From Triops longicaudatus (Eukaryota; Arthropoda; Branchiopoda; Notostraca; Triopsidae), in assembly GCA_022885665.1 (NCBI GenBank), contig JAGQDJ010000009.1, positions 186,001 through 250,000 of the forward strand: 64,000 nt of DNA. Direction: 5' to 3'. This document shows positions 13,167 to 26,000 of this stretch, one piece after another (within the stretch, counting starts at the first letter, position 1; every line of letters starts with the position of its first letter). The position numbers and the translations under genes are program-made. The notes under the pieces were generated by a model, which was given only the letters and a program-made list of their open reading frames with translations, was not told the DNA's origin and made no database searches.

Positions 13167-13193
13167 TGACGTCAAAAATGCAGCTTGACGTCA
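13167..13193. promoter_or_regulatory. Pair of perfect CRE (TGACGTCA) palindromes
   Basis: Two exact 8-bp TGACGTCA palindromes occur at 13167-13174 and 13186-13193, 19 bp apart start to start. This is the consensus bound by CREB/ATF bZIP dimers. An AP-1-type TGAGTCA lies about 130 bp downstream, near 13325. No transcribed gene starts here that I can see, so this would be a distal element. Binding is inferred from the motif only. Confidence 0.45.
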
Positions 13194-15229
13194 CCTCGCT
13201 ATTTTTCTGTATATCGCAAGGGCCAACCGGCGTCCGCCAGGAAAGTCAAACTAAGGGCACTTGAGTTTGAGAACTAATTTGCTGATATTGCAGATGTGGT
13301 CAAAGTTATGAGAATATCCCAAATGAGTCACTGTTTCAGGTGAAAATATAAATGGGAGCGGGGACAGGTGCAAAAAGCAGAGAAGGAGGAACTTGGAGTT
13401 TGTAGTATCAGTCAGGAGTGGGAACTTGGAAATGAGCGAGTCGCAAACAGCAGAAAATATGTGCAGCTTATCCGGGGTGTCATCGTTGAAAGAGCATCGC
13501 TTGAAAAAGTGCTCTACGCAAGCTTTTCTTGTCATCCTTATTTTGCTTTCTCATCTCCGTTGCTTGCCAAGACAGCTGCGGATTCCCTGCATTCAAATCA
13601 CTGACTTGCCGACTATCCAACAATATAAAGCTTCCTTGTGCTTTTAAGTTTAATTTCCCCGTTATCGTCAGCTTTGGCAAGCGTTATGCGCAGGTTTTGG
13701 AGCAATAGAGCAACGTTTTTATGTGAAAATCTGCATGACGAGGGAACAGTGGGAATCATTATTTCGGCACATGGAGGAGAGTTCCAAAATTACACGGCCA
13801 CTCGACATTTGTGTGACGCTAAGGGTCATATTTAGTTTTTTTTTATTTAATTTTTAAGAAGTTTTTTTTTTTCATCTTGCTTGTTTTGCTAGCGTCACGA
13901 TTAACGTGAACGTTATGTGGGGTGCATTTTTGAAGAGGGAATGACTTGAGGGCAGGACTTGGAGAGCCTTTTAAAAGTTTAAAAGTCCAAACTGGACCTA
14001 CGACCGGTTTCGAGCAAGGCGAATTAATATGGCTATAACGAAAAAGAAACTAAGTGCACTTTTTTTGTGGTTTTCGCTACCTTTAAAGGGGGCAAAAAAC
14101 AAGAGACGCGTTCTGAAAGGAACGCTTTGTCAGGCAGCCAACGAATTAGAAGCCACGTAAAGTTTATAGTCATCTGATATACAAATATCAGCTTATCAAA
14201 GCTCCAGAAAGTCATTGAGTAAACATAATCAACTTTCCCAACTCCTAAGTTTTCTGCTTTCATGTAGAAAAGCATATCGCGTGAAAAAGTCGCTTAGATT
14301 ACAAACCTCCCCCACCACCCCCATGCCTTGCTTGCCCCCCCTCTTAACTGAAACCAACCCTGGTAAACACTGTCTAATGCTTCGCAGGCGATACAGCCCC
14401 AAAAAAGTTTCCTTGATAGCCTCGACAACCTAAAACCTTCACAAATAAAGCGGAGCCTGCGCTCCAATTCACTCACAGTCAACGTAGTCAAGTTCTCCTT
14501 TCACAAAGCTGCCCCACGAGATAAAATTGGATCAAGTTGGTTCTTATGAAAGGCGCATAAACCGGGCATGGAACGGAAAATAACAAGAAAGAAGATAAAA
14601 CTATTGACATAGTTCGCTATGGCACAATTCGACCCAAAATCATGAATGTGAATTGAAAGTAAATTACTCCTACGATTTACGAAAAACGGCAATTTTCTAG
14701 AGTAAACTATTTCGGTAATTTCGATTCCAAGAGTCCCAAAATGGGCAGTACAAGAAGTGACTGAATCCAAACTAAGGCAGACAAAAATGCAAACAATCAT
14801 GTAAGAATTATTTTTTTCTCAAAACAGTCTTCTAATATTAAGACGGATTTTATACAGAAAAGTAATTCTTAAGTTACGTAAGGTCAAGTTAGTGAATGAA
14901 AGTTAGGGTATGTTAAACATAGCAAGAATATTCAACATTCGGTTCAATTTAAAGCCAGTTTGCTCATGTGTCCATTAAATAAAACAAACGGGACTCATAT
15001 TGCATGAATGATTCTGTTAACGTAAAAAAAAAAAAACTTATAAAACTTGTTATTAAGTATCAGTGTTTGCTATTAAAGCTAGTTCCTAATTCCTTGTTTG
15101 GTCTCCGAGACTGAACAATCGATCGAGGCTTACAGTGCCCGAAATAGTTTCACCTTCATTCGATGTTCGACATACTCCGTTCGATGCAGTGTACTCTATT
15201 TCGCAGTCCTGTGCTGTACGGAATTAAGA

Positions 15230-15297
15230 CATATATTATATTGAATTAATATATTAACTTAATCGATTTAATATATTAAATCAATATATAATATATG
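15230..15297. repeat. 68-bp AT-rich inverted repeat (hairpin)
   Basis: The left arm (from CATATATTATAT at 15230) is matched by the reverse complement of the right arm (ending ATATAATATATG at 15297) over roughly 30 bases with few mismatches and one 2-base gap. The centre is near ACTTAATCGAT. It would form a long AT-only stem. It may be a decayed element or a cruciform-prone sequence; the near-total lack of G and C argues against a microRNA precursor. Confidence 0.65.
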
Positions 15298-15960
15298 ATT
15301 TAACAAAAATATGCTGAAAGTCTGTGACGGCATCTAATCCAAATTATATGTGAAATTACAGGTGTTATTCAATCTTCGTGCATGACGGAAGTTGTTTGGA
15401 CATCGTATATTTTTCGTTTCACTTTCGACGCCACGGGGTACACTTGATAATCTGTCGCAAAGCTGCAAAATATAGAAAAAAAACGCTCTTGGCTAACATG
15501 TGTTTCCCTGCTGTCGTTTCCAACCTTCCTGATCCAGTCATGTTTTTGAGAAAAATTCTTCACTTCACGGACTCATTCCACAGCGTGTAAAGTCGCACAG
15601 GAAATAGGAGGCGCACATCTAAATAAGCTAAAGAGTCTTTGCAGGATCTGATTACCCAGATCGTATTCCGCTAAAGAGCCAACATGGGAGGGTGGGGTGT
15701 CATATTCCATCTCTCTTTACCGCCTTTTCGGAATTTAAGACTCGTTCCTATTATTTCACCTCGTATACGCCAAACACCGTATCGTTAGATAATTTCGGGC
15801 GGCTCAGAAACTCAGTACAACTTCCAGAGCCAACGTTGTACCAACAAATCTCAACTTGACGCGGTTATTTCATTCCGGAAAAACACCGCGCAAGTCGAGT
15901 CACGTTTTGCATTTGTAAGACAGTGTTCTCCATGGTATAAAATAAGTTGACTCTCAATGA

Positions 15961-16090
15961 AGTAAAATAAAAGTTAATAATATGTTAATTTCTTCGAAAT
16001 ACGTATTTACTATAATAAATACGCAATTAATAAATATAATAAATACAATATAATAAATAATAAAGAAATAAATATAATATAATAAAGACT
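15961..16090. repeat. AT-rich degenerate (AATAAATA)n tract
   Basis: A run of overlapping AATAAATA / ATAATAAA units with almost no G or C. Low-complexity DNA without coding potential. Confidence 0.7.
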
Positions 16091-17570
16091 CATTAATTCA
16101 CGAAAAACTCCCAAAAAGTAGGACTCAGCAATAACAAAGAAAATTTCTAAGGTTTCTTTAATTTACTCATAGATTAAATATTCCACAATTCTATAATTTT
16201 AACTCGTCTATTGAGTAGGACTCTTCGACCCTACCTGACCTACTTAATACCGCACTGCAATCTGTGCGCAGTTGATCAGTTGAGCTTAATCAAAATTTAG
16301 CCATTTGTTCGCATAAACCGAGGTCGTGTCAGCTATGGGGAAGGTAAAAAGCTGCGAACTAGGCATGCCAACGTCAGTAAGGTTTGGGGTTTTTAGTTTT
16401 TTTGTGTGTCTATTATGTTGCTCGTTCTTTCTCCCTTGTGTGTGTGTCATGTCCATCGTCTTCTTTCCCTTTTTATTAGTGCTCGTGCTCAGGCACAAAC
16501 GACCCAAACGACATTCCAATGCAGCACTGTCCTTCAGGAGCCCGATTCTTTTGTGCGGAGGAAGCGTATGCTGGTGTGTGCCGGGTTGCTCTTACCTATT
16601 GCTGCTGCGGATGCCGTGCGCCGTGGCTGCATACGCTTTTCATCCCCCCTTTTTCTCTCGTTTTTGGCACCAGCTTTATGTCATTAGACACACTACTAGC
16701 ACAAAGGCTTCTTTTCTTCTTCGATATCTTCGTTTTCGAGGGGGACAATAAGCACTTGTGCTGCTCCTGGCTCTTTCTTCTGCTTGGGGGAAATGACAAA
16801 AATGTTCCCCAAAAAATTGCTAGCCAATTCGGAGAAAAATATTCATATTCATCATCATAAAAAATATCCTTTTCCCTTTTTCGTTTCCCAATAAGCCAGT
16901 CTTGAGGAGCTGGTGCCATTCCTTTCGGTCGGAAACAAGCAGAGGTAATAAAAGGCTAGCCTTTTAAGTATGCAAATAAGGTTCCCTGTGCCTGTTTTAG
17001 GGAGCGCTTCCATGCGTTTATATAAGCAATTTCACAAGTTTCCCTACTCAGGCATCCCTAATTACTCCTGAAGAAGAGGATTCTTTCCAGAAAAGTAGAC
17101 CGCATTCGTTCCAGGACTAATTGTCTCATTCCTTCGTGAAAATCCTTCATCAAACATTACTTTGGAAATTGTTACAAACCCCGTTGCTCTCCCCAGAAAT
17201 GAGACAGAAAGAAAGAAATATAAAAAAGAAAACCCACTAAAGATTGCTCTCTACACACCCGGTATAACATAACAGCCAGCATATGGGTAAGAAGATTGTC
17301 GTCACAAAAAACATAGTGATGGAGGAATGAGAAGAGGGAGAAGATGCTCTATGAAAGCGGGAGGCTAGAAAATGCGAGACGAAGACGACCCAAGGAAATA
17401 AAACTCGTCATTCACTCATGTCCCTAGAGAAGCCATCAAGATTTTTGCGTTGGGTAAAAATGGGAGTCGTAGGGGCTCGGAAAGGGTGCGAGTAGCGATC
17501 TTTTTATGACAGGATCGTTTGTTGCTGAGACCATGACTATGACGACAATGTTTCCGTGGAAATACCCTGA

Positions 17571-17597
17571 TTTTTTTTTTTTTTTTTTTTTTTTTTT
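17571..17597. repeat. Poly-T run of 27
   Basis: Twenty-seven consecutive T residues in gene-free DNA, producing meaningless poly-Phe/poly-Lys open frames on the two strands. It could be a mononucleotide microsatellite or the remains of a poly-A tail of a minus-strand retro-insertion. I could not identify inserted sequence beside it. Confidence 0.85.
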
Positions 17598-20000
17598 GTA
17601 CATCGAACCTTGCATGTTTTTGTCCAGTTGCGGTATAAATCTTAACCTCTCCAATCCGGTAAAAAAATGTTATTTGACTCCAGACCTGCCGATCTTGGCG
17701 CGTTTTTATTGTTGCTGACCAAAAGTACTTTGATCCTCTTGCCCTTCAATCAAAAAACGAAAAATAACCCAAGGTTTTGAATATAGTACACCCTATTAGT
17801 TGCTTCTTCAGCAGTAAGCGAGAAAAGGGGAAAATGCCGCACAACAACAAAGAATTCTCGGAACGACCATTTGTCATTAAAAAAAAACGAGGAAAAAAAT
17901 AAAAAAAAATAAAAAGAAAAAAGTGGGGAAAAGGTTACAGCGTTTTGGGCCTCGAAATCCTTTGCAAATTGCCTCACATGGGCTACTGGTTCAAAAAGTG
18001 CCGGGGACTGCAGTAATGAGAATGTGGGTAGTAGTCGAAGAAGGAGGAATTGAGCAACCTCTCTTGAGAAAACACGAGAAGTGGTACACATGCAAATGGA
18101 CCAGACCGAAGGAGCTTTTCCAGCTTTTCATGATTTGTGCCTCCGTCCAACTTATTGTCATGCCAAGCCAACCCCTTTCTAGCCAACCTAGTACGCTGTG
18201 CATATAGGGTTGGAAGGTACGTGCACTTTCACGCTATGGCGCTTCCCAACCCAAGTTGGCTCATGGCAGTGTACACAGAATCAATGGAAACTTCTTCACT
18301 GTCATGCTTTGCTTCGCATAGCTGAAATTCAAGTTTATTTGCATTGCATTTCCTTGAATTCATACTCCGAAACTGACGCAAATGCACCTTAATTTCCAAG
18401 TCACTATTTCACTATATTATTGTGTTATTTTTTAATTTTATATTCTATTTTTCATTCCAAATCTTAGAAGTATTTTTATATTATTTATGAGATTATTTTT
18501 ATTTAATCCTAAGCTCGCGGCAACTGGAAGTTAATACGATAGATCTTCTTTGGGTTATGCATTCGTAAACTTCATCGGTAAGTCGAGCTACATTTTCAGG
18601 CATGTTTTTCTCCAGCTTTATGAAAATTCTGATAGTACGGACGTTGTCTAGGATCGTTGAACTCTTAAACATTGTTAGAGAGAAACGTTCAGAACACACG
18701 CACTGCGTCCTGTAAAACGTTTTCTTGTTCATGTCATTGAAGTCAGTTGTCCATATTTACTCGCTCTTCATGCATTGTAAAAACACTTGCATGCTACCAT
18801 ACAGGAACTCTGCGAGCTTCTATTCTTTCCGCGTGTAGTTCTATTAATTTCATTCGACCATTTCTTTTCAAGGGGAGATAACTAAAGTGAACGAAAAGTA
18901 ACAGGCAAGAGCTATTACTTTTAATACAACGTATGCGGTTGTGCAATAATAAAAAAGAGATTATGGACTTAGCTTTCAAAAGAAATTCGATTATGACTCC
19001 TCCCACCTTCAACTCCATTCAATTTCGTTTCCGTGACAAAAACGCATTCACGTATGGACAACGAACAATCTGTACTTCTTGCGTGGTACCGAAGAAAGGA
19101 TACTGAGAGTTTTGTTTGTAAACGCAAGAGTTGTTCATAACACATGCAATTTTCAGTTTCAAAGAACGAAGCGCACCGTTTTCGTTGCGAGGTATAGCAT
19201 CAGTCTTTGATACCTTATGAATTTCATTTCGCAGTGAATTCGTAAACCGGCGTTCGTTCTATGCATGTTTAACCTTTTGCGAGGCCTTTTCGTTCATGCA
19301 AGCACAGTGAATCTCGAAGGTCAAATTAATATGTAACACACAAGAAAGGTAGTCTACAAGCTTTCTATGTAACAGAAGAGTAACACTCGGGAAGATGAAC
19401 ATAATATAAAAATTTAATTTATATATAAGAATTCCATTTACATTCGCCTTCCATTTGCATACATACCTTCAAAAACACTGCTAAAAGAAGGTGTAAAGGC
19501 TATCTTCTTCACATGACAAGCTAATCGTTTCACAACTATTTACATGTCATGATGGTGAACGATTTTACGAAGTTCGAACGTTTTTGCAAAACGTTATTAC
19601 AGGCGCTGGTAATCGTTTTTCAATAACAGGGCATTAATGGCACATACTTTTTGCATAGAAAATCAATTTTTGCAAAGAAATCTCGCGATTCACCCAAATT
19701 ATCGTAACTTTTCAAGGTAGCATAATGAAAACAAGCCACTTTTGTTTGTGACAAAGCAATTGTCTTACATCGCCATCTCGCAGAGCGCGTTTTCAATGTG
19801 TCAATTGCCGTTACGTAAAAAAGGCACCAAATTCAAACCTTCTGAGCGCCATATGGTTCTTGCACCTGTTTTTTTCTGTGGTTACTAGAACAAACAAATG
19901 TGGCATGCAAGGAAACATTGATTTCTTTTTGCATAATAAGAAATCGTAGGTCGTACTTTATATGAACCAATGGATTTCCTGGAATTTAAAGGTTGCTGAA

Positions 20001-23000
20001 CGATGTTCGTAATTCTTTACACCTGTTCTGCGGAAAGAAGTAAATCACCGATGTGTTCTTATAGATTAAAAAGAAAAGTAAACACATCTTACGTATTGCC
20101 GCTTTACGATAAAGTCCACGTAATTCCAAGGACTCAGCAAAAAATAGCGGTTTTTCTTTAAAAAATATTGTTACAATTTTTAATACCTTAAAATGTTTCC
20201 TTTTGTACATTCCTTAATTTTCTCTCATTGATTAATTAGATATCAAAATTGTTGACTCCCAAAAAAATCCACATCATGAAAATGGAAGGTACTAAAATTA
20301 AGATTTGAATTCTGCAAAATTTGAACGAAATTCCAGCTGCCGTTTCTTTTTCATAATAGTTGAGGACACGGCAAACACGCACCTCCAAATCTCACGCACA
20401 GTGTGTTTCCATTCTTGTCAGTTACGCGAGCCTTTATTCATGATGGAAGCGAGCGATTATAAACGCTTTACCCATAACGAGGCCTTCATTCAACCTTTTC
20501 AACGTTCAGTGCTGCCAAGTTCTCGTAAGCGCTAATTGTTAGAATATTCAAAGCTGTCCAAAACGAACCTTCCCCTAAATGGCATAACCTTTCTATTGAC
20601 GTGTGTTAGTCCCGTAGGCTGTCATTTGCAAATCACAGGGTATGTGCATAGCCTTGGCCCGCCTAATTTCATGTTCCATCTGGTCACTAAGTCATCTTTT
20701 ATTCAAAGCCGCATCTTCAGATCACTTCCCTTCGTTACCTTCTTTGGGAACCTAACTTATTTTTTGAAGGTTTTTCAAGAAATTTAATGTCACGTTCGTG
20801 TTCCTTAATTACCGCATTGAAAACTTGCAAGCCTTTCAACTTTCAGTCTTTCTTTCTCCAAAAAGAACAGCATGACGTAGCAGACTACATTAAAAGCACA
20901 TTTATTCCTACAGTATAAACCATCTCTAACTACCATTGTGCCTGTACGATGTCCATCTGCGGAAAAATCAATCTACGGACCGAAAATTCGTAAACCATTA
21001 ACAGTGGCCATAAAAACGTCTTACAGCTCCTAACTCCGCGTTAAGTAACGTTTCTGAAGTCGATAGATACAAGTTTTGGTTACTGCTGTTTTCCGGTGCT
21101 GTTCGTGAGAAGGAAATTCTTCATCGCTCCTACTACAGAAACCGACGAACTTCGAAGCAGAAATGGTTATAGTTGTCCGCTGTACTCAACCCGATATGAA
21201 ATATATAAAAAAGAACACGTCATGTCTAGCTGCTGCCATTGATGTTGGCGACACATTTCGATATCCGCCGTGTAATATGATCCTGCTTGCATAGATATAC
21301 CTACGGTATATGACTGCAATGCTGAAGGGGTGACGCCTGCAGCAATAAAAGTCGTAAGAAAAAAAAGCAAGAACGGACGGGGCCCCGAGGGAGTCATTTC
21401 ATGTTGCCTATTTCCATCGTCATCACAGTCATCGTCACGATAATCATAATGCCACAAAAGCTTTTGGCACCATAAATGCTTGATGGGCTTACTGAATCTT
21501 TCCCCAGAAAGTTTCCTGTCCACGTATGCCATGGTTTTTCAATGTAATGAAAATATTACTTACCAAGAATATTTCTTTCCCGGAAAAAATAGCTACTTGT
21601 CTGGAATATTCCACTTAATACTTAATTTGATAATTTAATTAAAACTTCACAGGAGAGGGTTTCTTACCCGCCCAACCAGATGGTCATCCACTTTGAGGCC
21701 CGTCTTCATTGAAGTAGAATGTTCCGTGTCAGAGTTATCAGCAAAGAAATTCACCATGTAAAATTAGGCAATTAGGGTAATTTAATTAGTCCCGTGCGCT
21801 ATGATTAAGCTTTTACGACTCTACAATGTTCTTTATGAGCCATAACCGGCTTCCGGTTGATGATATGGCGGGAATTTTGAGATTTAACTCAATTCATGCT
21901 TATACTTTATGACCACGATAGGGTTGACCTTAAATATCTTTCGGGTTTTGAAAAGGCATTTCGCTTTTTTGTGTGTACCAAGTGCTCAAAGGCAACGTTA
22001 AGAGGCTTAGCATGTCTTTGAAGCTGGACGACCGATCCAGCTACAAAAAGACGGGAAAATCCACGAACATTGACGCTCGACTGATCGTAGTGTATGGCCA
22101 GCAAGGTAGGGGCGTGGCTTCCTAGGAACCGCTGCGCCAGCTTATTCTGCATGAGTTCGCAATTCTCACACCAGACTCTTCTTTTTTGGTGCCTTTGCCG
22201 GCTTCTGGGAGCTATTTTCCCCCCTTTTTTATACATTGGGCTGTTTTTCATTCTTGGGGTTATTCCTTGGCCCTGCACAAAGGGCACCCGAGCCGTCCGA
22301 CAGCGCAGCAGGACTTATCGAGCTCCTTTTCTTCGCCATTGTTGCTATAAGGAAGCAATTGAGCTATTACCGTAAAACGAAGCCTTTTTACTAGACCACG
22401 ACAATAAAAATTTTCGGTCTATGGGCCTGCAAAGTTTCTCCCCTTTCATCCACCCTTTACAACAATGAGTACGCCTTGAAAGAAGACAGGTGATCAAGCG
22501 GCTTTCCGCGGAACGTCCATTTCTCTTTCACCCAAAAAGCCGGGCAAGCCCCTTTTTTCTTTACTAACACCATCTTTACATGTGCTGATGTATTCATAGC
22601 CAGTTTTTCCGAGCCCCGGACTCTGTGTAATTGATCCTGACGAGAGATAAAACTTCGCTGCACCCTTCACATGGCGCTTGGAATGCAAGCCAAACGGAAA
22701 ACGAGGATCCGTTTCATACTAGTTAACAGGCTCTCATTTCGAGCTTTGTTGTAAAGAGTAAAAAGGTTTGGTTGCCGTAGACAGCGTAGGTATCGATTGT
22801 AGATGAATGATCCTCTGGTATTTTTCAAACAGACACTGTAAGAAACTGGAATGAATAAAAATAAAAAATAAATAAACAAAAGTCTAACGTGTAGCCTTTA
22901 GTTCGCACTGACATAACTACTTGACCTGGACCCTGACCAGGCTTAGTGCTTCGCAGTGCACAAGGTTGGTTCAAGTTATCAGATAACCCCTCTGCACTTG

Positions 23001-26000
23001 ATCAGGGGAGGAAAGACGGACTGTCGTCTCAAATATTGACCGTGCACAGGCTGATATTTCAGACTTGGGGCAAGTTTTCCTTTCCCAGGTCACCTACAAG
23101 CCAAACTGAAATATGAGTTGCCACTCAATTTTCTATGCAAATTTAAGACTTCTCCAAGAATTCCTTTCAGCGTTTATTACGTGTCCAGTATTGTACACTT
23201 CACATCCCATTGTTACCTACAAGTTCTTACTGGGAAAAAAATGAGCTGGCCAAGGTCAGTAACAATGGTTTGGGGTTTGACCTGAGACAGAGTGGCAACA
23301 ACCATTTGTAGAACCCTACCCTCAACAATCTTCAAGAAAGTTTTCCAAGAATACTTTGGTGCTTGAAGTTTTTATGACAGATGACGAGTGGCCTTGACCG
23401 ATAACAACCTTCCCGGTGCTTCCCTTTTTACTCCTGATCTTCATGGAGTGTAGGCTTATGTGGAGCAGCTCGTGCGTCTTCTACCAATTGGTCCCGAGGA
23501 GTTCCCACTCAGAAACCATAAAAAAGTCGCGGAATCGCTGACATCGTTCATGTCACGATTCTTTCACACGGGCCGGAAATGGAGGCAGCCTTAACGTCGG
23601 ATTCCCAAAAGTCTTCTTAAAACAAACAACACAGTTTTTTTTCCATTAAAAGGCGCTGAGAATAACAATAAATGTAATGTTTAAATCAGGTAAATTATTT
23701 GTTACGAGAGAAGATTCTTGGGAGGTCAATAAAGAACCTTGTCTGGTTCAATAAGAAATTATGTTCCCTTTGAGGTTTGCCAAACTGTTAGCTCGAATAG
23801 TTGAAAATATCCCTTCGCCAGACACCAAGAATTTGTATCTGAATGCAAACGCATTATTCTTGGCTTGGAATTCAGTTTATAACAGCTCTTGTGAATTTCG
23901 GCTAAGCTACATGGAAACGTACTCCTCAGGTTTGGTCTTTGTTTCCGTTCTTCTTGTGCTAGTTCTTGACAGTTTACTACCGAGACTTCACTGCTAACAC
24001 ATTATTTTTCATTTCAAGCGCACGGTAAGCACCCATTCGCAGAAGTGTGCCCCTGACACACCTAAATCGCGGAAAACGGTAGCGATGTCACGGAACTGCC
24101 CGCGTTGTAACGTCTACCCTGCTATTGTCATATTGTAACACTTATATGCAAGCTTATCAAGAACTGTTAAAACGGCGAAAAAAGCAAGACAAACATACGC
24201 AGTAGTAAAAAACTTGGAAATGTGTTATTTTTCATGTATTTAAAATCCAGACGGAATTACAAAGTAAAGCAGCCTTCTTCAGTGTGTAAATGGGATCGAA
24301 AACTTTTTTTTTTTAAAAAAAAAAGGAATTCGTGACTCATAGGCACATATTTGTCACAAAGTTATCGAGAGAAGTTGGGATTTTTTGTAACAAAGAAGAT
24401 ACGAAAGATACGGAAATCTTTCCTTTGAATTATACAACACAGAGGCTATTTACTTAGCTTCATTTTTTCCTAAGGAACTTTGCTCTGTTAGATTGGATGG
24501 TAGGAGATTGGCGAGGGTCGCAATTAAGGGTCTGGAATCCTTTGAAAAGAAAAGCGAAAACCTGTGGGCCTTAACCTAGTGGCGTTTGGGTTGTGTACAA
24601 GATAAATGTAATTGTAGCATGTGGAAGCCCTGCAGAATTCCCAGGAAAAAGGGCACCTTGAATTTTCAGACAAACATGATGGTGGAGTGGGCCACAAAAG
24701 AGGATAATAAAGCATGGTTTTTCCTAATCATGAGCGCAGAACCTCAACCAAAAACCAGAAGAGCTTCCATACTCCCGCTTTGGGGGGTTTCTGGCTAGCT
24801 TTTATAGAAATTTACACACTAGAGCGTGGGAGCGCGACCAATTCCCACACCAACCTCAAGAAAGTGATAAGCGCAAAGAAAATTGTCGCCTTGCAAACAA
24901 TAGTAAAAAAAAGGGAAAAAAGAAAGTAAACTGGGTCAACGGGTATGAAAGATTGCCACAAGAGTCATTAGAGTCATTAAGACCTCCACCGTACACGTCC
25001 AAAGTTGCGAGCTTTATTTACAAGTTTAATGGCTTGGAATTCACTCATGCCGGACTTGACTGGTTCGTAATCTATGGAGTACTAGGCAGAATAATCGCTT
25101 GTACCGTACACGGACGTCAAAAGCCAAACTTTGCTGAACAAAAAAAAACTCCGGGTAGCGACACAAGAACAATAAGAGAGACCTTTTGACTTTTATTGAT
25201 CTTTACGTTAACGTTATAGACCGGGGTCCCTTTCTTTGTCTCGCCGGTTTTCAGCCTCCCAGCTGCCGGGATTGCTTTAAAGAAAAGCGCACAAAAATAT
25301 AGAAAAAAAAAAGAATGGGTACTTCAATTGCCAACCGAACTTCTCATGAAAACAGAAACAATATTATCATAAGAATTCAGCTCACATCACCGGGAACGCC
25401 CTGTTTTTATTCCAGTCTTGTTTCCGTTTGGCGGTAAAGCAAATGTTAGTCTACCATCAAGATTTTCAGACTTGTGCCAGACATAATGAATTATGTGGGT
25501 TTGTGCAAAAAAAGGGAAAAGAGAAAAAAAAAAATGAAAGAGAAATGCGAAATTGTCTAAAAAGCTTCAAAGCGCCTGCTGTGGAACTATTATCAAGTCA
25601 CGGCGAGGAAGACGAATTGTGCTGTGTACGTATTTTAAACATTATAAGCACCCTTGGTATCGGCCCTAGGGCTCCAGCTCTAACATTGCTCATTGTTGTT
25701 GCTGGCTTAAAAGGGCCACCGAGGGAAAAGCAGCCATTAGTAGAGGAAGCCAAATTATCGTTTCGTTTCAACTCCACTTTAATCTACTGGAAATGCCCCA
25801 GCAAAGTTGGTTTTCATTGTTGAGAAAGGTTAAAACTTTATTGCTCCCATACTTTCCCGTGTTGCTTTTGTGATAATAGAATAAAAGGCGAAGATGTGCG
25901 GAAGGAGTACGAATGCCAAGTTCTGAAAGGGAAGTAACACACGGAGTTAGAATTTGTTGGTGTTTTTTTCGTTTGAGGGTGAGACAACATTACCAAATAA

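Larger units (their letters stand above)
10651..20000. other. Gene-free stretch: distal upstream region of HIF or intergenic
   Basis: No exon chain or recognisable protein on either strand. Open frames of 70-140 codons (for example 16326-16751 and 12366-12611 on plus) are low-complexity, Cys- or Phe-rich and overlap pyrimidine tracts, so I treat them as chance. The stretch holds a decayed pogo-like end at 11572, a pair of CRE palindromes at 13167-13193, an AP-1-like TGAGTCA near 13325, an AT-only hairpin at 15230-15297, AT-rich repeats at 15960-16090, and a 27-base T run at 17571-17597. Confidence 0.6.

Noticed and set aside
16326..16860. Overlapping Cys/Phe/Leu-rich open frames on plus and minus strands
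   Set aside because: Three frames are open at once because of pyrimidine-rich low-complexity DNA; no coding signature in any one of them.
25428..25823. 131-codon open frame on the plus strand
   Set aside because: A poly-Lys stretch comes from an A-run and the rest shows no family resemblance; no supporting splice or polyadenylation signals.
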